Shown one piece after another: positions 54,684 to 64,000 of a stretch of DNA of 64,000 nt (within the stretch, counting starts at the first letter, position 1; every line of letters starts with the position of its first letter). The stretch is from positions 48,124 through 112,123 of the forward strand of contig JACCVV010000059.1 of assembly GCA_013697955.1 (NCBI GenBank). Reading direction: 5' to 3'. The notes beneath the pieces are model-generated. The model saw only the letters and a list, made by a program, of their open reading frames with translations. It had not been told where the DNA came from and did no database searches. The translations under genes and the position numbers were made by a program. Source of the stretch: Tatlockia sp. GTDB taxonomy: Bacteria > Pseudomonadota > Gammaproteobacteria > Legionellales > Legionellaceae.

Positions 54684-56087
54684 CTATAGATGTTCCGCGG
54701 CATAGTAGGCAAGCCTTGAGCGTTCGCCACGAGTCAGTGTCATGTGCGCGCTATGCTGCCAGGTTTTAAATCGGTCGACTGCAAAGGTCAGACCTGAGGT
54801 GGTTTCAGTCAGATAGGGTGTATCTATCTGTTTGATATCGCCAAGGCAAACGATTTTTGAGCCAGGACCTGCACGAGTTACCAAGGTTTTGATCTGTTTG
54901 GAGGTTAGGTTTTGCGCTTCATCAATAATGATAAATCGGTTTAGAAAAGTTCGACCACGCATGAAATTTAAAGAGCGTATTTTGATCTTATTTTGCAAAA
55001 GATCCTGCGTTGCACCACGACCAAAACTCCCGCCTTCCTGAGTTGTATGGAGTACTTCTAAATTATCCATTAAAGCGCCCATCCAGGGAGTCATTTTTTC
55101 TTCTTCAGTTCCAGGTAAGAAGCCGATGTCCTCACCGACTGGAATCGTAACCCTGGTCATTATAATTTCGGTATAGCGTTTTTCATCCAAAACCTGTGTT
55201 AGGCCTGCTGCAATGGTCAACAAGGTTTTACCCGTACCTGCTGAGCCTTGCAAGGTAACAAAATCGATTTCAGGATCTAAAAGGAGATTTAATGCAAAAT
55301 TCTGCTCACGATTTCGGGCATTGATACCCCAGACCGAATGTTTTGAGTGGTGAAAATCACGAGCGACCTGCACGACAGCGCTGCCCTCAGAAAATCCTTT
55401 TACGATAGCCTGAAATTCCTTGTCCTTGGTTGAAATACAATCGTTAAAATTCCAATTGTTCACAACTGGACCATTAATCCGATAAAAAGTAGTCCCATTT
55501 TCTTTCCAAGCTTCAATATCTTTGGAATTGTTAGACCAGAAATCATTGTCGAGAACATGCATGCCACTATGGAGCAGGTCGACATCATCAAGGACTTTGT
55601 CATTGTAGTAATCTTCAGCGGGTATACCGAGGATTCCTGCCTTAATGCGTAAATTAATGTCTTTGGAAATAATAATAACTTGACGGCCGCTATGTTTTCT
55701 TTGCAGGCCAATTGCAGTAGCAAGAATGGTATTGTCAGCCTTAAGTCCAGGCAAGGCTATGGATTGCAACTCTTCAAAATCATCGGTTTGAAAAAATAAA
55801 GAGCCACTGCTTCTTTGAGTATCTGCAGAGGAAAAACCCGGAATAGGCAAACCAGCAACGATTTCTTTATGACTGGCATTAGTCATTAATTCGACTAACA
55901 TGCGGTTAGTCTGCCTGACGTTTCGTGCAACCTCGGAAAGTCCTGTTTTATGGCTATCAAGTTCCTCAAGAACAACCATAGGCAGGTAAACATCATGTTC
56001 CTCAAAGCGATAAATTGCTGTGGGATCATGCATTAAAATATTTGTATCCAAAACAAACAATTTTACATGTTTTTTGTCATTATCCAT
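54684..56087 (-). CDS. PhoH-family ATPase with N-terminal PIN domain
   Basis: This 467-residue protein joins a PIN-type nuclease domain (about 1-170, KLFVLDTNILMHDP) with a PhoH ATPase (about 240-460, Walker A LQGSAGTGKTLLTIA and MRGRTFLNRFIIIDEAQN). PIN-PhoH proteins act on RNA in other bacteria. It lies upstream of guaC and is followed by bcp with about 70 bp between. Confidence 0.92.
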   Translation of the reverse strand: MDNDKKHVKLFVLDTNILMHDPTAIYRFEEHDVYLPMVVLEELDSHKTGLSEVARNVRQTNRMLVELMTNASHKEIVAGLPIPGFSSADTQRSSGSLFFQTDDFEELQSIALPGLKADNTILATAIGLQRKHSGRQVIIISKDINLRIKAGILGIPAEDYYNDKVLDDVDLLHSGMHVLDNDFWSNNSKDIEAWKENGTTFYRINGPVVNNWNFNDCISTKDKEFQAIVKGFSEGSAVVQVARDFHHSKHSVWGINARNREQNFALNLLLDPEIDFVTLQGSAGTGKTLLTIAAGLTQVLDEKRYTEIIMTRVTIPVGEDIGFLPGTEEEKMTPWMGALMDNLEVLHTTQEGGSFGRGATQDLLQNKIKIRSLNFMRGRTFLNRFIIIDEAQNLTSKQIKTLVTRAGPGSKIVCLGDIKQIDTPYLTETTSGLTFAVDRFKTWQHSAHMTLTRGERSRLAYYAAEHL

Positions 56088-56153
56088 GCTTTATAATCCT
56101 TTCAGCTAAATTTAACATTGTGATGAGGGTTAAAACCTCCGTCAAGTAAGATT

Positions 56154-56615
56154 TTATTTGAGGTTTTGTAAAATCTTCATCACTTCCTGGACATGGTCGG
56201 TCACTTTAACCTTTCGCCATTCATAGATTAAAACGCCTTCAGGATCGATTAGAAAAGTGCTCCGCTCAATACCACGTAACTGTTTTCCGTACATGGATTT
56301 CATTTTTATCACATCAAAAAGTTGACAGAGTTCCTCTTCTTTGTCTGAAATTAATTCAAAAGGATAATTTTGTTTCGCCTTAAAATTTTCATGCGACTTC
56401 AAATTATCTCGGGAGATTCCAAAAATTTCAGCATTAAGGGCTTTGAATTTAAGATAGGCATCTCTAAAATCCTGGCCTTCCGTAGTACATCCCGGGGTTG
56501 AATCCTTAGGGTAGAAATATAAAATTAGCCATTTGCCACGATAGGCATCCAAATTGGATTGCAAACCGTTTGTTGCACTGAATTCTAGCGGACCTGGTTT
56601 TTCACCAATATTCAT
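56154..56615 (-). CDS. bcp: Thiol peroxidase Bcp (peroxiredoxin)
   Basis: Bcp reduces hydroperoxides. The peroxidatic Cys43 lies in PKDSTPGCTTEGQDF. The second cysteine that E. coli Bcp has five residues later is Gln48, so it would need another resolving thiol. ATG 56615 follows GGAG by six bases; two ATGs upstream are in frame. The product is 153 residues. It is divergent from smpB. Confidence 0.92.
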   Translation of the reverse strand: MNIGEKPGPLEFSATNGLQSNLDAYRGKWLILYFYPKDSTPGCTTEGQDFRDAYLKFKALNAEIFGISRDNLKSHENFKAKQNYPFELISDKEEELCQLFDVIKMKSMYGKQLRGIERSTFLIDPEGVLIYEWRKVKVTDHVQEVMKILQNLK

Positions 56616-56750
56616 CATTCTCTCCATTATTTTGGTTCATGTTATGGTAAAAACAGGAGTTTCGCCAATGATTCCGGTTTCATGTATACTGCAAAATCGG
56701 CTGCCAAACGCTTTTCAGCCTTTTTTAATTAATTTGATTTCAGGTGTCTC

Positions 56751-57212
56751 ATGACTACCAAAAATAGCGCCACAATTGCGCTTAATAAAAAAGCACGTTT
56801 TGAATACTTTATCGAAGACGAATATGAAGCCGGTTTAGTCCTCGAAGGTTGGGAAGTTAAAAGCCTTCGCGCAGGCAAAATTAATTTATCGGATTCGCAT
56901 GTCATCGTAAAATACGGTGAAGCCTTTCTTTTAGGCGCACAAATTCAACCTCTGTCAACAGCTGCTGCTCACCTTTTTCCGAATGCTGACCGCACCAGAA
57001 AACTATTATTGAACCGACGCGAACTTAACCATCTTATTGGTTCAGTCGAAAGGCAGGGCTACACCTTAATTCCTCTTTCACTTTATTGGAAAAATAACCG
57101 CGTAAAGATCAAAGTTGCGTTGGCAAAAGGAAAAAAAACCCATGATAAACGCGAAACAATAAAGGACAGGGATTGGAACCGCGATAGGGCTCGTATAATG
57201 AAAAAACACTAG
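56751..57212 (+). CDS. smpB: SsrA-binding protein SmpB
   Basis: SmpB binds tmRNA and helps rescue stalled ribosomes. The core [29 protein letters not shown] and the C-terminal [19 protein letters not shown] are present. The product is 153 residues. No tmRNA gene was found beside it. Confidence 0.96.
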   Translation: MTTKNSATIALNKKARFEYFIEDEYEAGLVLEGWEVKSLRAGKINLSDSHVIVKYGEAFLLGAQIQPLSTAAAHLFPNADRTRKLLLNRRELNHLIGSVERQGYTLIPLSLYWKNNRVKIKVALAKGKKTHDKRETIKDRDWNRDRARIMKKH

Positions 57213-57354
57213 TGAGGTTAAATTGTTGATATTTTTATCACAATTGTAGAAATATCAGCAGACTCTAGGCATAATCCGCAGATTTTACGAATCGACAACC
57301 ATATCCTAAACTTTGGATAAGGATGTTCAATAAAATAATTCAAGGAGCAATTTT

Positions 57355-59169
57355 ATGTGTGGGATCTTCGGAGCTGTATCCAAACGTGATATCTCTAAAG
57401 TCTTGCTAGAAGGCTTAAAACGCCTTGAGTATCGTGGTTATGATTCTGCCGGAATTGCGGTAATTGATCCGGCTGGGCATTTACAACGAATAAGAGTCAT
57501 GGGAAAAGTCCAGGCACTAGAACAGGCTTTACGAGAAACTGCGCTTTACGGAACCGTGGGAATTGCGCATACACGTTGGGCTACACACGGAAAACCCTGT
57601 GAAGAAAATGCTCATCCTCACATGTCAGATGGTGATATTGCTCTAGTTCATAACGGTATTATTGAAAATTATGAACAATTACGACACAAATTATCCGAAT
57701 TAGGTTATGAATTTACTTCAGAGACTGATAGTGAAGTAGCCGCCCATTTAATCCATTATCATTATCAAAACCACGAAGATCTACTGCGGTCCGTTCAGGA
57801 TGCAGCTGAGGAAATGCTCGGAGCTTTCGCTTTTGGAGTGATTCATCAACATCGACCCAATGAAATTGTTGCTATTCGCAAAGGTAGCCCTTTAGTTCTA
57901 GGTTTGGGTATAGACGAACATTTTATTGCCTCAGATACTTTGGCCTTACGTTCTTTTGCCCAATCAACTATACATTTAGAAGAAGGGGATAGTATTCACA
58001 TTACCGCTAATAACTATTGCATATATGATGCGTCTAGAAACCAAATTCAACGGCAAGCTCATACCTTAAATGGCGATAATCATGCTATTACGAAAGGTTC
58101 TTATCGACATTTTATGTTGAAGGAAATTCACGAGCAAACTAAAGTTCTGGCAGAAACCATGGAAGGCCGCATTGCAAGCCAAGATGTTCTGCGTGCCAGT
58201 TTTGGTGAAAAGGCTTCCTCACTTTTTGACCAAATCAAACAGATTCACATTGTAGCTTGCGGAACAAGCTATCATGCCGGGCTTGTCGCCCGCTATTGGC
58301 TTGAGTCATTAACTGGGTTGCCTACTACAGTTGAAATTGCAAGCGAATACCGGTACCGCGATGTAGTTGTCATTGATCAGACACTTTTTATAACGGTTTC
58401 CCAATCCGGAGAAACAGCGGATACCCTTGCTGCCTTGCGTAAAGCTAAATCGATGAATTATTTATCCACATTGGCAATTTGCAATGTTGCTACAAGTACC
58501 TTGGTAAGGGAAGCAGACTGTGTATTTTTAACCCGTGCCGGCACTGAAATTGGCGTCGCCTCAACAAAGGCATTCACTACCCAACTCACAGCTTTCCTTA
58601 TGCTTGCAGCAGCCCTTTGCAAGGATAATCGAGCTAGTGAAGTTTTAGCCCAATTACAAGAGTTGCCTGCTTGCTGCGAGCGTACTTTGAAGATGTCTGA
58701 TGAAATAAAAGCGCTTTCTGTAAAATTCGTGTCAAAAGCCCATGCTCTCTTCCTCGGTCGTGGAGTACAGTATCCTGTCGCTATGGAAGGGGCCTTAAAA
58801 TTAAAAGAAATTTCTTATATTCATGCGGAAGCTTATCCCGCCGGCGAACTTAAACATGGCCCGCTGGCATTAGTCGATAAAAACATGCCCATTGTTGCGA
58901 TAGCGCCGAATGATGAACTTCTGGATAAATTAAAATCAAATTTGCATGAAGTTTCAGCACGTGAAGGACAGCTAGTAGTGTTTGTCGATGATTCCAAAGC
59001 ATGGAAAGAAAGTGGTGCGGAATTGATCAATGTTCCGGCCTGCGGCTCCTGGATAGCACCCATTATTTATACTATTCCTTTGCAATTATTAGCCTATCAC
59101 GTGGCTGTTGCAAAAGGGACAGACGTTGACCAGCCACGGAATCTGGCTAAATCAGTTACAGTTGAATAA
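57355..59169 (+). CDS. glmS: Glutamine--fructose-6-phosphate aminotransferase
   Basis: GlmS makes glucosamine-6-phosphate, the first step toward UDP-GlcNAc. Cys2 (MCGIFGA) is the glutaminase nucleophile, and AHTRWATHGKP and HNGIIENY belong to the N-terminal domain. The SIS domains have SQSGETADTL and AYPAGELKHGPLALVD. Length is 604 residues. A strong AAGGAG site lies seven bases upstream. The 142-bp leader shows no glmS-ribozyme-like structure that I can recognise. glmU is at 6.5 kb. Confidence 0.96.
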   Translation: MCGIFGAVSKRDISKVLLEGLKRLEYRGYDSAGIAVIDPAGHLQRIRVMGKVQALEQALRETALYGTVGIAHTRWATHGKPCEENAHPHMSDGDIALVHNGIIENYEQLRHKLSELGYEFTSETDSEVAAHLIHYHYQNHEDLLRSVQDAAEEMLGAFAFGVIHQHRPNEIVAIRKGSPLVLGLGIDEHFIASDTLALRSFAQSTIHLEEGDSIHITANNYCIYDASRNQIQRQAHTLNGDNHAITKGSYRHFMLKEIHEQTKVLAETMEGRIASQDVLRASFGEKASSLFDQIKQIHIVACGTSYHAGLVARYWLESLTGLPTTVEIASEYRYRDVVVIDQTLFITVSQSGETADTLAALRKAKSMNYLSTLAICNVATSTLVREADCVFLTRAGTEIGVASTKAFTTQLTAFLMLAAALCKDNRASEVLAQLQELPACCERTLKMSDEIKALSVKFVSKAHALFLGRGVQYPVAMEGALKLKEISYIHAEAYPAGELKHGPLALVDKNMPIVAIAPNDELLDKLKSNLHEVSAREGQLVVFVDDSKAWKESGAELINVPACGSWIAPIIYTIPLQLLAYHVAVAKGTDVDQPRNLAKSVTVE

Positions 59170-59195
59170 TTATTAAAAGCTAATCCCATCTTTTG

Positions 59196-59229
59196 GCTAC
59201 TTATTCCCGTTCTAATGAGAATAAGTAGC
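59196..59229. other. Perfect hairpin between glmS and tex
   Basis: An 11-bp perfect stem (GCTACTTATTC / GAATAAGTAGC) with a 12-base loop lies 26 bp after the glmS stop. No T-tract follows on the plus strand, so a classic terminator is uncertain. It may stabilise the glmS 3' end. Confidence 0.45.
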
Positions 59230-59343
59230 GCCTAAAATCTTCCAAAATAAATATTAAAGTGCTTTCAAATGTCTAATATTCGCAATATCAAAACTAATCA
59301 GTATATAATGACATCGTTTTTTAATATGGTTTATGAGGGTGGA

Positions 59344-61692
59344 ATGACTCAAGAGATACAGGCTTCAGCTATAACTATTGCTGAAGAGCTTAAAATCAAG
59401 GTTTCTCAAGTTGAAACAGCGATTCAATTGCTAGACGATGGTGCAACAGTTCCCTTTATAGCTCGTTACCGCAAAGAAGCAACCGAAGGTCTTACCGACA
59501 CCCAATTACGGCACCTCGCTGAGCGTTTGCATTATTTACGCGAGTTAAATGAACGTCGTGCAGTTATTCTGCAGTCAATTCTTGAGCAGGAAAAACTCAC
59601 CCCGGAGTTGGAAAAGGCAATTCTCGCTGCAGATTCTAAAACGCGATTAGAAGATTTATATCTCCCTCATAGACCAAAACGGCGTACCAAAGCCTTGTTG
59701 GCCAGAGAAGCAGGACTGGAGCCTTTAGCTCTAGGGCTATGGCAGGATCCAACTCAAGATCCCCTGCTATTTGCCGAACAATTTATCAATGCGGAATTAC
59801 AGGTAGCCGATACAAAAGCAGCGCTTGAAGGCGCACGCCAAATTTTAATGGAAAATTTTGCCGAAGACCCTGAGCTCATCAATGAATTACGTGAATACCT
59901 CTGGCACAATGCTGTATTAAAATCTACCGGCAGTGCAGATAAAAAGACAGGCAATAAATATTCTGATTACTTTGACTATGCTGAAAACATAAAAAAAATT
60001 CCCTCACATCGCGCCTTAGCACTTTTTCGCGGCCGCCGTGAAAATGTTCTACAGCTTTCCTTAGTGCTAAAAGATAACGCTGATTACGGTGAACTACGCA
60101 TAGCGTCCTATTTTAAAATTATCGATGAAAAAAGGCCTGCTGATTCCTGGTTAATAGAAACAGTACGACTGGCCTGGAAAGTCAAATTATTTACCAAGCT
60201 TGAATTGGAACTATTATCACGCCTTCGCGAATCTGCTGATGTTGAAGCTATTAATGTTTTTACTCGCAACCTACGTGACTTGCTCCTTGCAGCTCCTGCA
60301 GGTCCGCAGATTACCATTGGACTTGATCCTGGAATTCGTACAGGTGTGAAAGTAGTGGTAATTGACGTAACTGGAAAGGTTCTTGATTACAGCACGGTAT
60401 TCCCCTTTGCCCCACAGAATGAATGGCATCAGGCAATTGCTGAACTGGCAAAATTGGCAGCCAGATACCAAGTTACCTTGGTTTCTATTGGTAATGGTAC
60501 AGGCTCTCGCGATACCGAACGTCTTGTTGCGGATCTCATGAAAATGTATCCTGATCTTAAATTAACCAAAGTTGTGGTATCTGAAGCCGGTGCTTCCGTA
60601 TACTCCGCTTCCGAATTAGCTGCCAATGAATTTCCCGATTTGGATGTTACTCTGCGAGGCGCTGTTTCTATTGCTCGCCGCTTGCAAGATCCTTTAGCTG
60701 AATTAGTCAAAATTGAACCCAAAGCAATTGGCGTCGGCCAATATCAGCATGATGTTAATCAGGCGCGATTAGCTCGTAGCCTGGATGGGGTGGTTGAAGA
60801 CTGTGTAAATGCCGTCGGCGTTGATGTTAATACCGCTTCAGTTGCTTTGCTAACCCGGGTTTCTGGCTTGAATGAAACCCTTGCAAAAAATTTGGTTATA
60901 TACCGTGATGAAAATGGAGTTTTCAAAAATAGGGAAGAGTTGAAAAAAGTGGCACGCATGGGTGAAAAAACCTATCAACAAGCTGCTGGATTTTTACGCA
61001 TCATGAATGGAGATAATGCCCTCGATGCTTCAGCCGTTCACCCCGAAGCCTATCCTCTGGTTGAAAAAATCATATTAGATAAAAAAGTGGATATTCGTCA
61101 GACCATCGGAAACCGCGAGCTATTGCAGTCCGTGAATGCTGAATCTTATGTAAGTGCAGACTACGGTTTACCGACAATTCGTGACCTTTTAAAAGAACTA
61201 GAGAAACCTGGGCGAGATCCCAGACCTGAGTTCAAGACGGTCAGCTTTAAAGAAGGTGTGGAAGAAATAGGCCATTTACATGAAGGGATGATTCTTGAAG
61301 GTGTTGTATCGAATGTCACTAATTTCGGTGCCTTTGTTGATATTGGCGTTCATCAGGACGGTTTAGTGCATATTTCCGCAATGACTGATCGCTTTATCAG
61401 CGATCCGCATGCGATTGTTAAGGCTGGCGATATAGTGACTGTTCGAGTTGTTGAGGTGGATAAAGAAAGACGTCGCATTGGTTTAAGCCTTAGATTGAAT
61501 GAAGAACCAAAGTCAACAAGCCAAATTGACAAACCAAAAGCTCAGCCCAATAAAATTGTGCAACGTGCTGCTAAGCCAAATAAAACCAGAAATGCGGAAA
61601 AAGAAAAAAAACAACAGCCTGCAGCCGCTAAAAAGACAATATTCAATACTGCTATGGCTGATGCCCTATCAAAATTAAAACGTGGTTCCTAA
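59344..61692 (+). CDS. tex: Tex-family S1 RNA-binding transcription accessory protein
   Basis: Tex binds nucleic acids and acts near RNA polymerase. The Tex core starts [20 protein letters not shown]. The YqgF-like [19 protein letters not shown], a helix-hairpin-helix region ([15 protein letters not shown]) and the S1 domain [20 protein letters not shown] follow. A Lys-rich tail ends the protein. I chose ATG 59344 with AGGG upstream, giving 782 residues; the frame is open 25 codons further but that part is unlike Tex. The end overlaps yciA by 1 bp. Confidence 0.95.
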   Translation: MTQEIQASAITIAEELKIKVSQVETAIQLLDDGATVPFIARYRKEATEGLTDTQLRHLAERLHYLRELNERRAVILQSILEQEKLTPELEKAILAADSKTRLEDLYLPHRPKRRTKALLAREAGLEPLALGLWQDPTQDPLLFAEQFINAELQVADTKAALEGARQILMENFAEDPELINELREYLWHNAVLKSTGSADKKTGNKYSDYFDYAENIKKIPSHRALALFRGRRENVLQLSLVLKDNADYGELRIASYFKIIDEKRPADSWLIETVRLAWKVKLFTKLELELLSRLRESADVEAINVFTRNLRDLLLAAPAGPQITIGLDPGIRTGVKVVVIDVTGKVLDYSTVFPFAPQNEWHQAIAELAKLAARYQVTLVSIGNGTGSRDTERLVADLMKMYPDLKLTKVVVSEAGASVYSASELAANEFPDLDVTLRGAVSIARRLQDPLAELVKIEPKAIGVGQYQHDVNQARLARSLDGVVEDCVNAVGVDVNTASVALLTRVSGLNETLAKNLVIYRDENGVFKNREELKKVARMGEKTYQQAAGFLRIMNGDNALDASAVHPEAYPLVEKIILDKKVDIRQTIGNRELLQSVNAESYVSADYGLPTIRDLLKELEKPGRDPRPEFKTVSFKEGVEEIGHLHEGMILEGVVSNVTNFGAFVDIGVHQDGLVHISAMTDRFISDPHAIVKAGDIVTVRVVEVDKERRRIGLSLRLNEEPKSTSQIDKPKAQPNKIVQRAAKPNKTRNAEKEKKQQPAAAKKTIFNTAMADALSKLKRGS

Positions 61693-62072
61693 TGACTAGT
61701 CCAAGAGGCGAATTAACAATCCAGACTTTGGCAATGCCAGCTGACACCAATGCCAATGGCGATATTTTCGGCGGCTGGCTGGTATCACAAATGGATTTGG
61801 CCGCCGGAGTATTGGCAAAACGAATTTCCTGCGGTCGGACCGCCACAGTGGCAATTCATTCTATGGCCTTTCTAAGACCTGTTCATGTTGGCGATGTAGT
61901 GAGTTGTCATGTAGAGCTAACCAAGCGTGGTAACACTTCAATGACTATTAATGTAGAAGTTTGGGCCTTGCCTTCAGAAGGCGGTCAGCACTATCAGGTT
62001 ACAGAAGGCACCTTTATTTTCGTTGCTATTGATGAAAATGGCCGACCCCGACAAATGCCTGAGACTTTATGA
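61692..62072 (+). CDS. yciA: Acyl-CoA thioester hydrolase YciA
   Basis: This 126-residue hotdog thioesterase has the YciA signature LAMPADTNANGDIFGGWLVS and then AIHSMAFLRPVHVGDVVSCH. It hydrolyses a range of acyl-CoAs. The start codon shares a base with the tex stop and the end overlaps the next gene by 4 bp, so the three genes are coupled. Confidence 0.94.
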   Translation: MTSPRGELTIQTLAMPADTNANGDIFGGWLVSQMDLAAGVLAKRISCGRTATVAIHSMAFLRPVHVGDVVSCHVELTKRGNTSMTINVEVWALPSEGGQHYQVTEGTFIFVAIDENGRPRQMPETL

Positions 62073-63706
62073 CCGCTGATTTGAATAACCTGAAGGAATG
62101 GATTCAGGATATGGCTGATTTAATGGAGCAAAGTTCCGAGCCTGATCCCCAACACTACACGCCTTTCTTGCAAGATCCCAACCTGGCTTTAAATTTAATT
62201 GACCTGCTTGAGCCCCTAAAGGATGAAGAGTTGGATAATGATCAAGCCTTTTATTCAGCCTGTGTTTTTGCCTTGGATATTTGTGTGGCTCAATTACAAA
62301 CAGCTCACGAAAATGGATCAAGACCAGCATTCAAGGTACTTAATTTACTAATGTCGAAAATTGCGAAAGCAATTGATAGACAGAAACATTCGTTAAGCTT
62401 CTGGTTGCCGGTATTAAATGCCTTTTATGAGGTGCATGTCGAATTATCCGACGAATTGAAAATGTCCTACCTCGAACTAACGGGTCAAGAAGATGAATTA
62501 AGCCCGGATGATGAAATCGATCATCTAAATGCTATACGCCAAATGATTGAAGAATTGTCTGATCTTTCCATATTTGATATTGCCGAAAATTTCTTTGCGC
62601 AAAGCTATGCCATGCCTGCTGATTTTTTTACCGATTTAATTCTTGATTTATACAGCATTGAAGAGGGGCAAGAAATTGCCTTACTGACCCTGCTTCATCC
62701 AAAACAGGAAGTACGAGATATTGTTGTGTCGACCCTTGATCAATTAATGGTGAACATCAGACTAAGTTCAGTTTCGCTTAGCCGTTTGCAAGTAATTAAA
62801 AGCTGGTATCCGCAAAAATATCATCTAAAAATGGATGGTTGGATAAAAATTCAGCGTAAAAAAGGAGTCATTTTCTCTAAAGAATCACCCAAATTGCAGA
62901 TGCGCATCAAAGCAAGTGAAGTGGATGGTAGCGGTGCGCAAGGAATTTTTATCCATATCAAAATTAATAAAAAAAACAGGCTCTGTGGTTTGCTTTTTAA
63001 ACACGGACTAGGCATAAAAGATGCCTGGCTTACACCCGAAATTAAATCCGGGGACGTGTCTAAATATTATGATGAAGCCTTTGATGAAACGGTTAGCCTA
63101 CGTGAGATTGATGAATCCTATTTGCTAACAGTTACTGGCCATTTTTTAGCCCTGACCCTAAGCCAAAGCGCCATCCCAAATCTCCATTTACTCGAAATTC
63201 AGGAGTTATTAGGTTTGCAATTTCAACCACAACTCATTGATGTTCCTCATGTTATCGAAAATTTAAGTATTCAAATTAGCCCTTTTACCGCAGAGGCTAT
63301 GGAAAGCGCTCTTAAGCGCTCAAAAAGATGGATGAAAACCAAAAAATTTACCGATTCATGGTATGTTGAAAATGCGAATGTTGATAAATTAGTCAATCGA
63401 TTTTGCAGTTTTGTCGAAGGAGCGAAGGTCTGTTCATTAGACGACGCCATGATTTCTGTTTTTTCTAATGAACTGGAAAAACAACGAGAAAAATGGCTCT
63501 TTCATTTTTTATGGACAGCCTTATGGGCGCGCTCAAAACAAAGAAAATCTGAAAAAATCTGGGAAGATTGTTTTTTTATCGCCTATGCAATTTTTAAAGG
63601 CCGTCCGCTAGCCTCCATCCCACTCATGAAAGAAATCTGTCAACAAACAGTCTTAAATAGCCTCGAGACCATGCAAGATCGCCGCACCTACCTCACCAAA
63701 GAGTAG
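62069..63706 (+). CDS. Conserved protein of unknown function
   Basis: I do not recognise this 545-residue protein. It is soluble and mostly helical, with HEAT-like stretches at about 150-240 (LLTLLHPKQEVRDIVVSTLD) and a more beta-like middle at about 265-330. No signal peptide, membrane segment or catalytic motif is visible. It is coupled to yciA by a 4-bp overlap (ATGA). Housekeeping placement argues against an effector. Confidence 0.8.
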   Translation: MTADLNNLKEWIQDMADLMEQSSEPDPQHYTPFLQDPNLALNLIDLLEPLKDEELDNDQAFYSACVFALDICVAQLQTAHENGSRPAFKVLNLLMSKIAKAIDRQKHSLSFWLPVLNAFYEVHVELSDELKMSYLELTGQEDELSPDDEIDHLNAIRQMIEELSDLSIFDIAENFFAQSYAMPADFFTDLILDLYSIEEGQEIALLTLLHPKQEVRDIVVSTLDQLMVNIRLSSVSLSRLQVIKSWYPQKYHLKMDGWIKIQRKKGVIFSKESPKLQMRIKASEVDGSGAQGIFIHIKINKKNRLCGLLFKHGLGIKDAWLTPEIKSGDVSKYYDEAFDETVSLREIDESYLLTVTGHFLALTLSQSAIPNLHLLEIQELLGLQFQPQLIDVPHVIENLSIQISPFTAEAMESALKRSKRWMKTKKFTDSWYVENANVDKLVNRFCSFVEGAKVCSLDDAMISVFSNELEKQREKWLFHFLWTALWARSKQRKSEKIWEDCFFIAYAIFKGRPLASIPLMKEICQQTVLNSLETMQDRRTYLTKE

Positions 63707-63725
63707 TTGGGAACGGCCATATTTG

Positions 63726-63814
63726 GTCCATCTTGAGAGAAAATCAATATAAAAAATGCTCACATAGTTGATCTATGCTGCGCTTTTTTATATTGATTTT
63801 CTCTCAACCTGGAC
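63726..63814. repeat. Palindromic element with 24-bp perfect inner arms
   Basis: Arms 63733-63756 and 63784-63807 are perfect inverted repeats (24 bp), extending outward through GTCCA/TGGAC after two mismatches. The 27-base spacer has a small inner hairpin CATAG/CTATG. It follows the stop at 63706 by 19 bp, so it may terminate transcription, but the length suggests a REP- or MITE-like element. Confidence 0.75.
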
Positions 63815-64000
63815 TCAAATCTGACCCTTCCTGCAGGATCGGCTTTCATCAAGGATTTGAAATTCAGAGCTATATCGATTTAGTAACGCTTACTCAGTTG
63901 GTCTATGCTGCGCTTTTTTAAGTTGATTTTCTCTCAACCTGGACTCAAATCTGACCCTTCCTGCAGGATCGGCTTTCATCAAGGATTTGAAATTCAGAGC
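63766..64000. repeat. Tandem direct repeat with 130-bp period at the window edge
   Basis: Bases 63766-63870 and 63896-64000 are nearly identical over 105 bp (differences at the third-class sites such as atctatg/gtctatg and tattgat/agttgat). The first copy's left side is the right arm of the palindrome. The array may continue beyond the window. No open frame is seen in it. Confidence 0.8.

Noticed and set aside
57213..57354. Possible tmRNA or glmS ribozyme between smpB and glmS
   Set aside because: The 142-bp gap is too short for tmRNA, shows no tRNA-like ends, and no ribozyme core was recognised; gammaproteobacterial glmS is not ribozyme-controlled.
1..64000. tRNA, rRNA, CRISPR arrays, transposases or prophage genes
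   Set aside because: I found no cloverleaf-like, repeat-spacer, IS-type or phage-type signals in the gaps or genes I read.

Overview
The window looks like a chromosomal segment of a Legionella-type gammaproteobacterium. It is AT-rich and densely coding. It carries gene orders common in Gammaproteobacteria (rppH-ptsP-lgt-thyA, cytochrome c4 next to engB, bcp divergent from smpB). Between the housekeeping blocks sit large, poorly conserved genes with eukaryote-like or host-directed features typical of Dot/Icm effectors: ankyrin repeats, kinase-like motifs, cysteine-protease-like triads, a RhoGEF-like region and a CaaX-like C-terminus. The genus is inferred from gene content and style. I saw no rRNA, tRNA, CRISPR array, transposase or prophage.

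Layout. 0-8 kb: queC; an Ala-rich membrane protein with its own terminator; metG, an anchorless rnfB-like gene and nth in a row; a probable duplicated VUT-family transporter; then glmU and ansA on the minus strand. 9-14.4 kb: a tight plus-strand run rppH-ptsP-tauE-like-lgt-thyA. 14.4-17.6 kb: two tandem minus-strand paralogues with a protein-kinase-like catalytic core. 17.8-20.9 kb: a serine-hydrolase homologue lacking its catalytic residues, dsbA-like, cytochrome c4, engB. 20.9-22.3 kb: an apparently frameshifted clan-CD-peptidase-like gene. 22.4-27.5 kb (minus): ubiX, acs, mmsB, mmsA and an overlooked 60-residue dodecin. 27.6-32.3 kb: ankyrin protein, dapB, Pmp3-like protein, ProQ/FinO RNA chaperone, papain-like effector candidate. 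32.4-38.9 kb: thioesterase, priA, a PTPS-like pterin enzyme, midA, a pteridine-reductase-type SDR, yqhA-like, dus. 39-42 kb: a small helical protein and a 795-residue HAD / RhoGEF-like / CaaX protein. 42.1-50.6 kb: MoxR/Bat (aerotolerance-type) operon and an amidase. 50.9-53.5 kb: a GIN-domain lipoprotein, an alpha/beta hydrolase and an acidic protein. 53.6-63.7 kb: GMP reductase, PhoH, Bcp, smpB, glmS, tex, yciA and a conserved unknown. The right edge holds a palindrome and a 130-bp-period direct repeat.

How genes work together. mmsA and mmsB handle the late steps of valine breakdown beside an acyl-CoA synthetase. glmS and glmU supply UDP-GlcNAc. The PTPS-like enzyme and the pteridine reductase suggest a pterin/folate module, while queC and the VUT-like transporter point to queuosine. 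MoxR, DUF58, DUF4381, two VWA proteins, a TPR protein and BatD form one membrane-associated operon.

The strongest candidates for undescribed biology are the HAD/RhoGEF-like/CaaX protein (39611-41998) and the tandem kinase-like pair (14381-17629). The dead beta-lactamase fold, the frameshifted clan-CD-like gene and the Cys/His/Asp protein at 31258-32298 follow.
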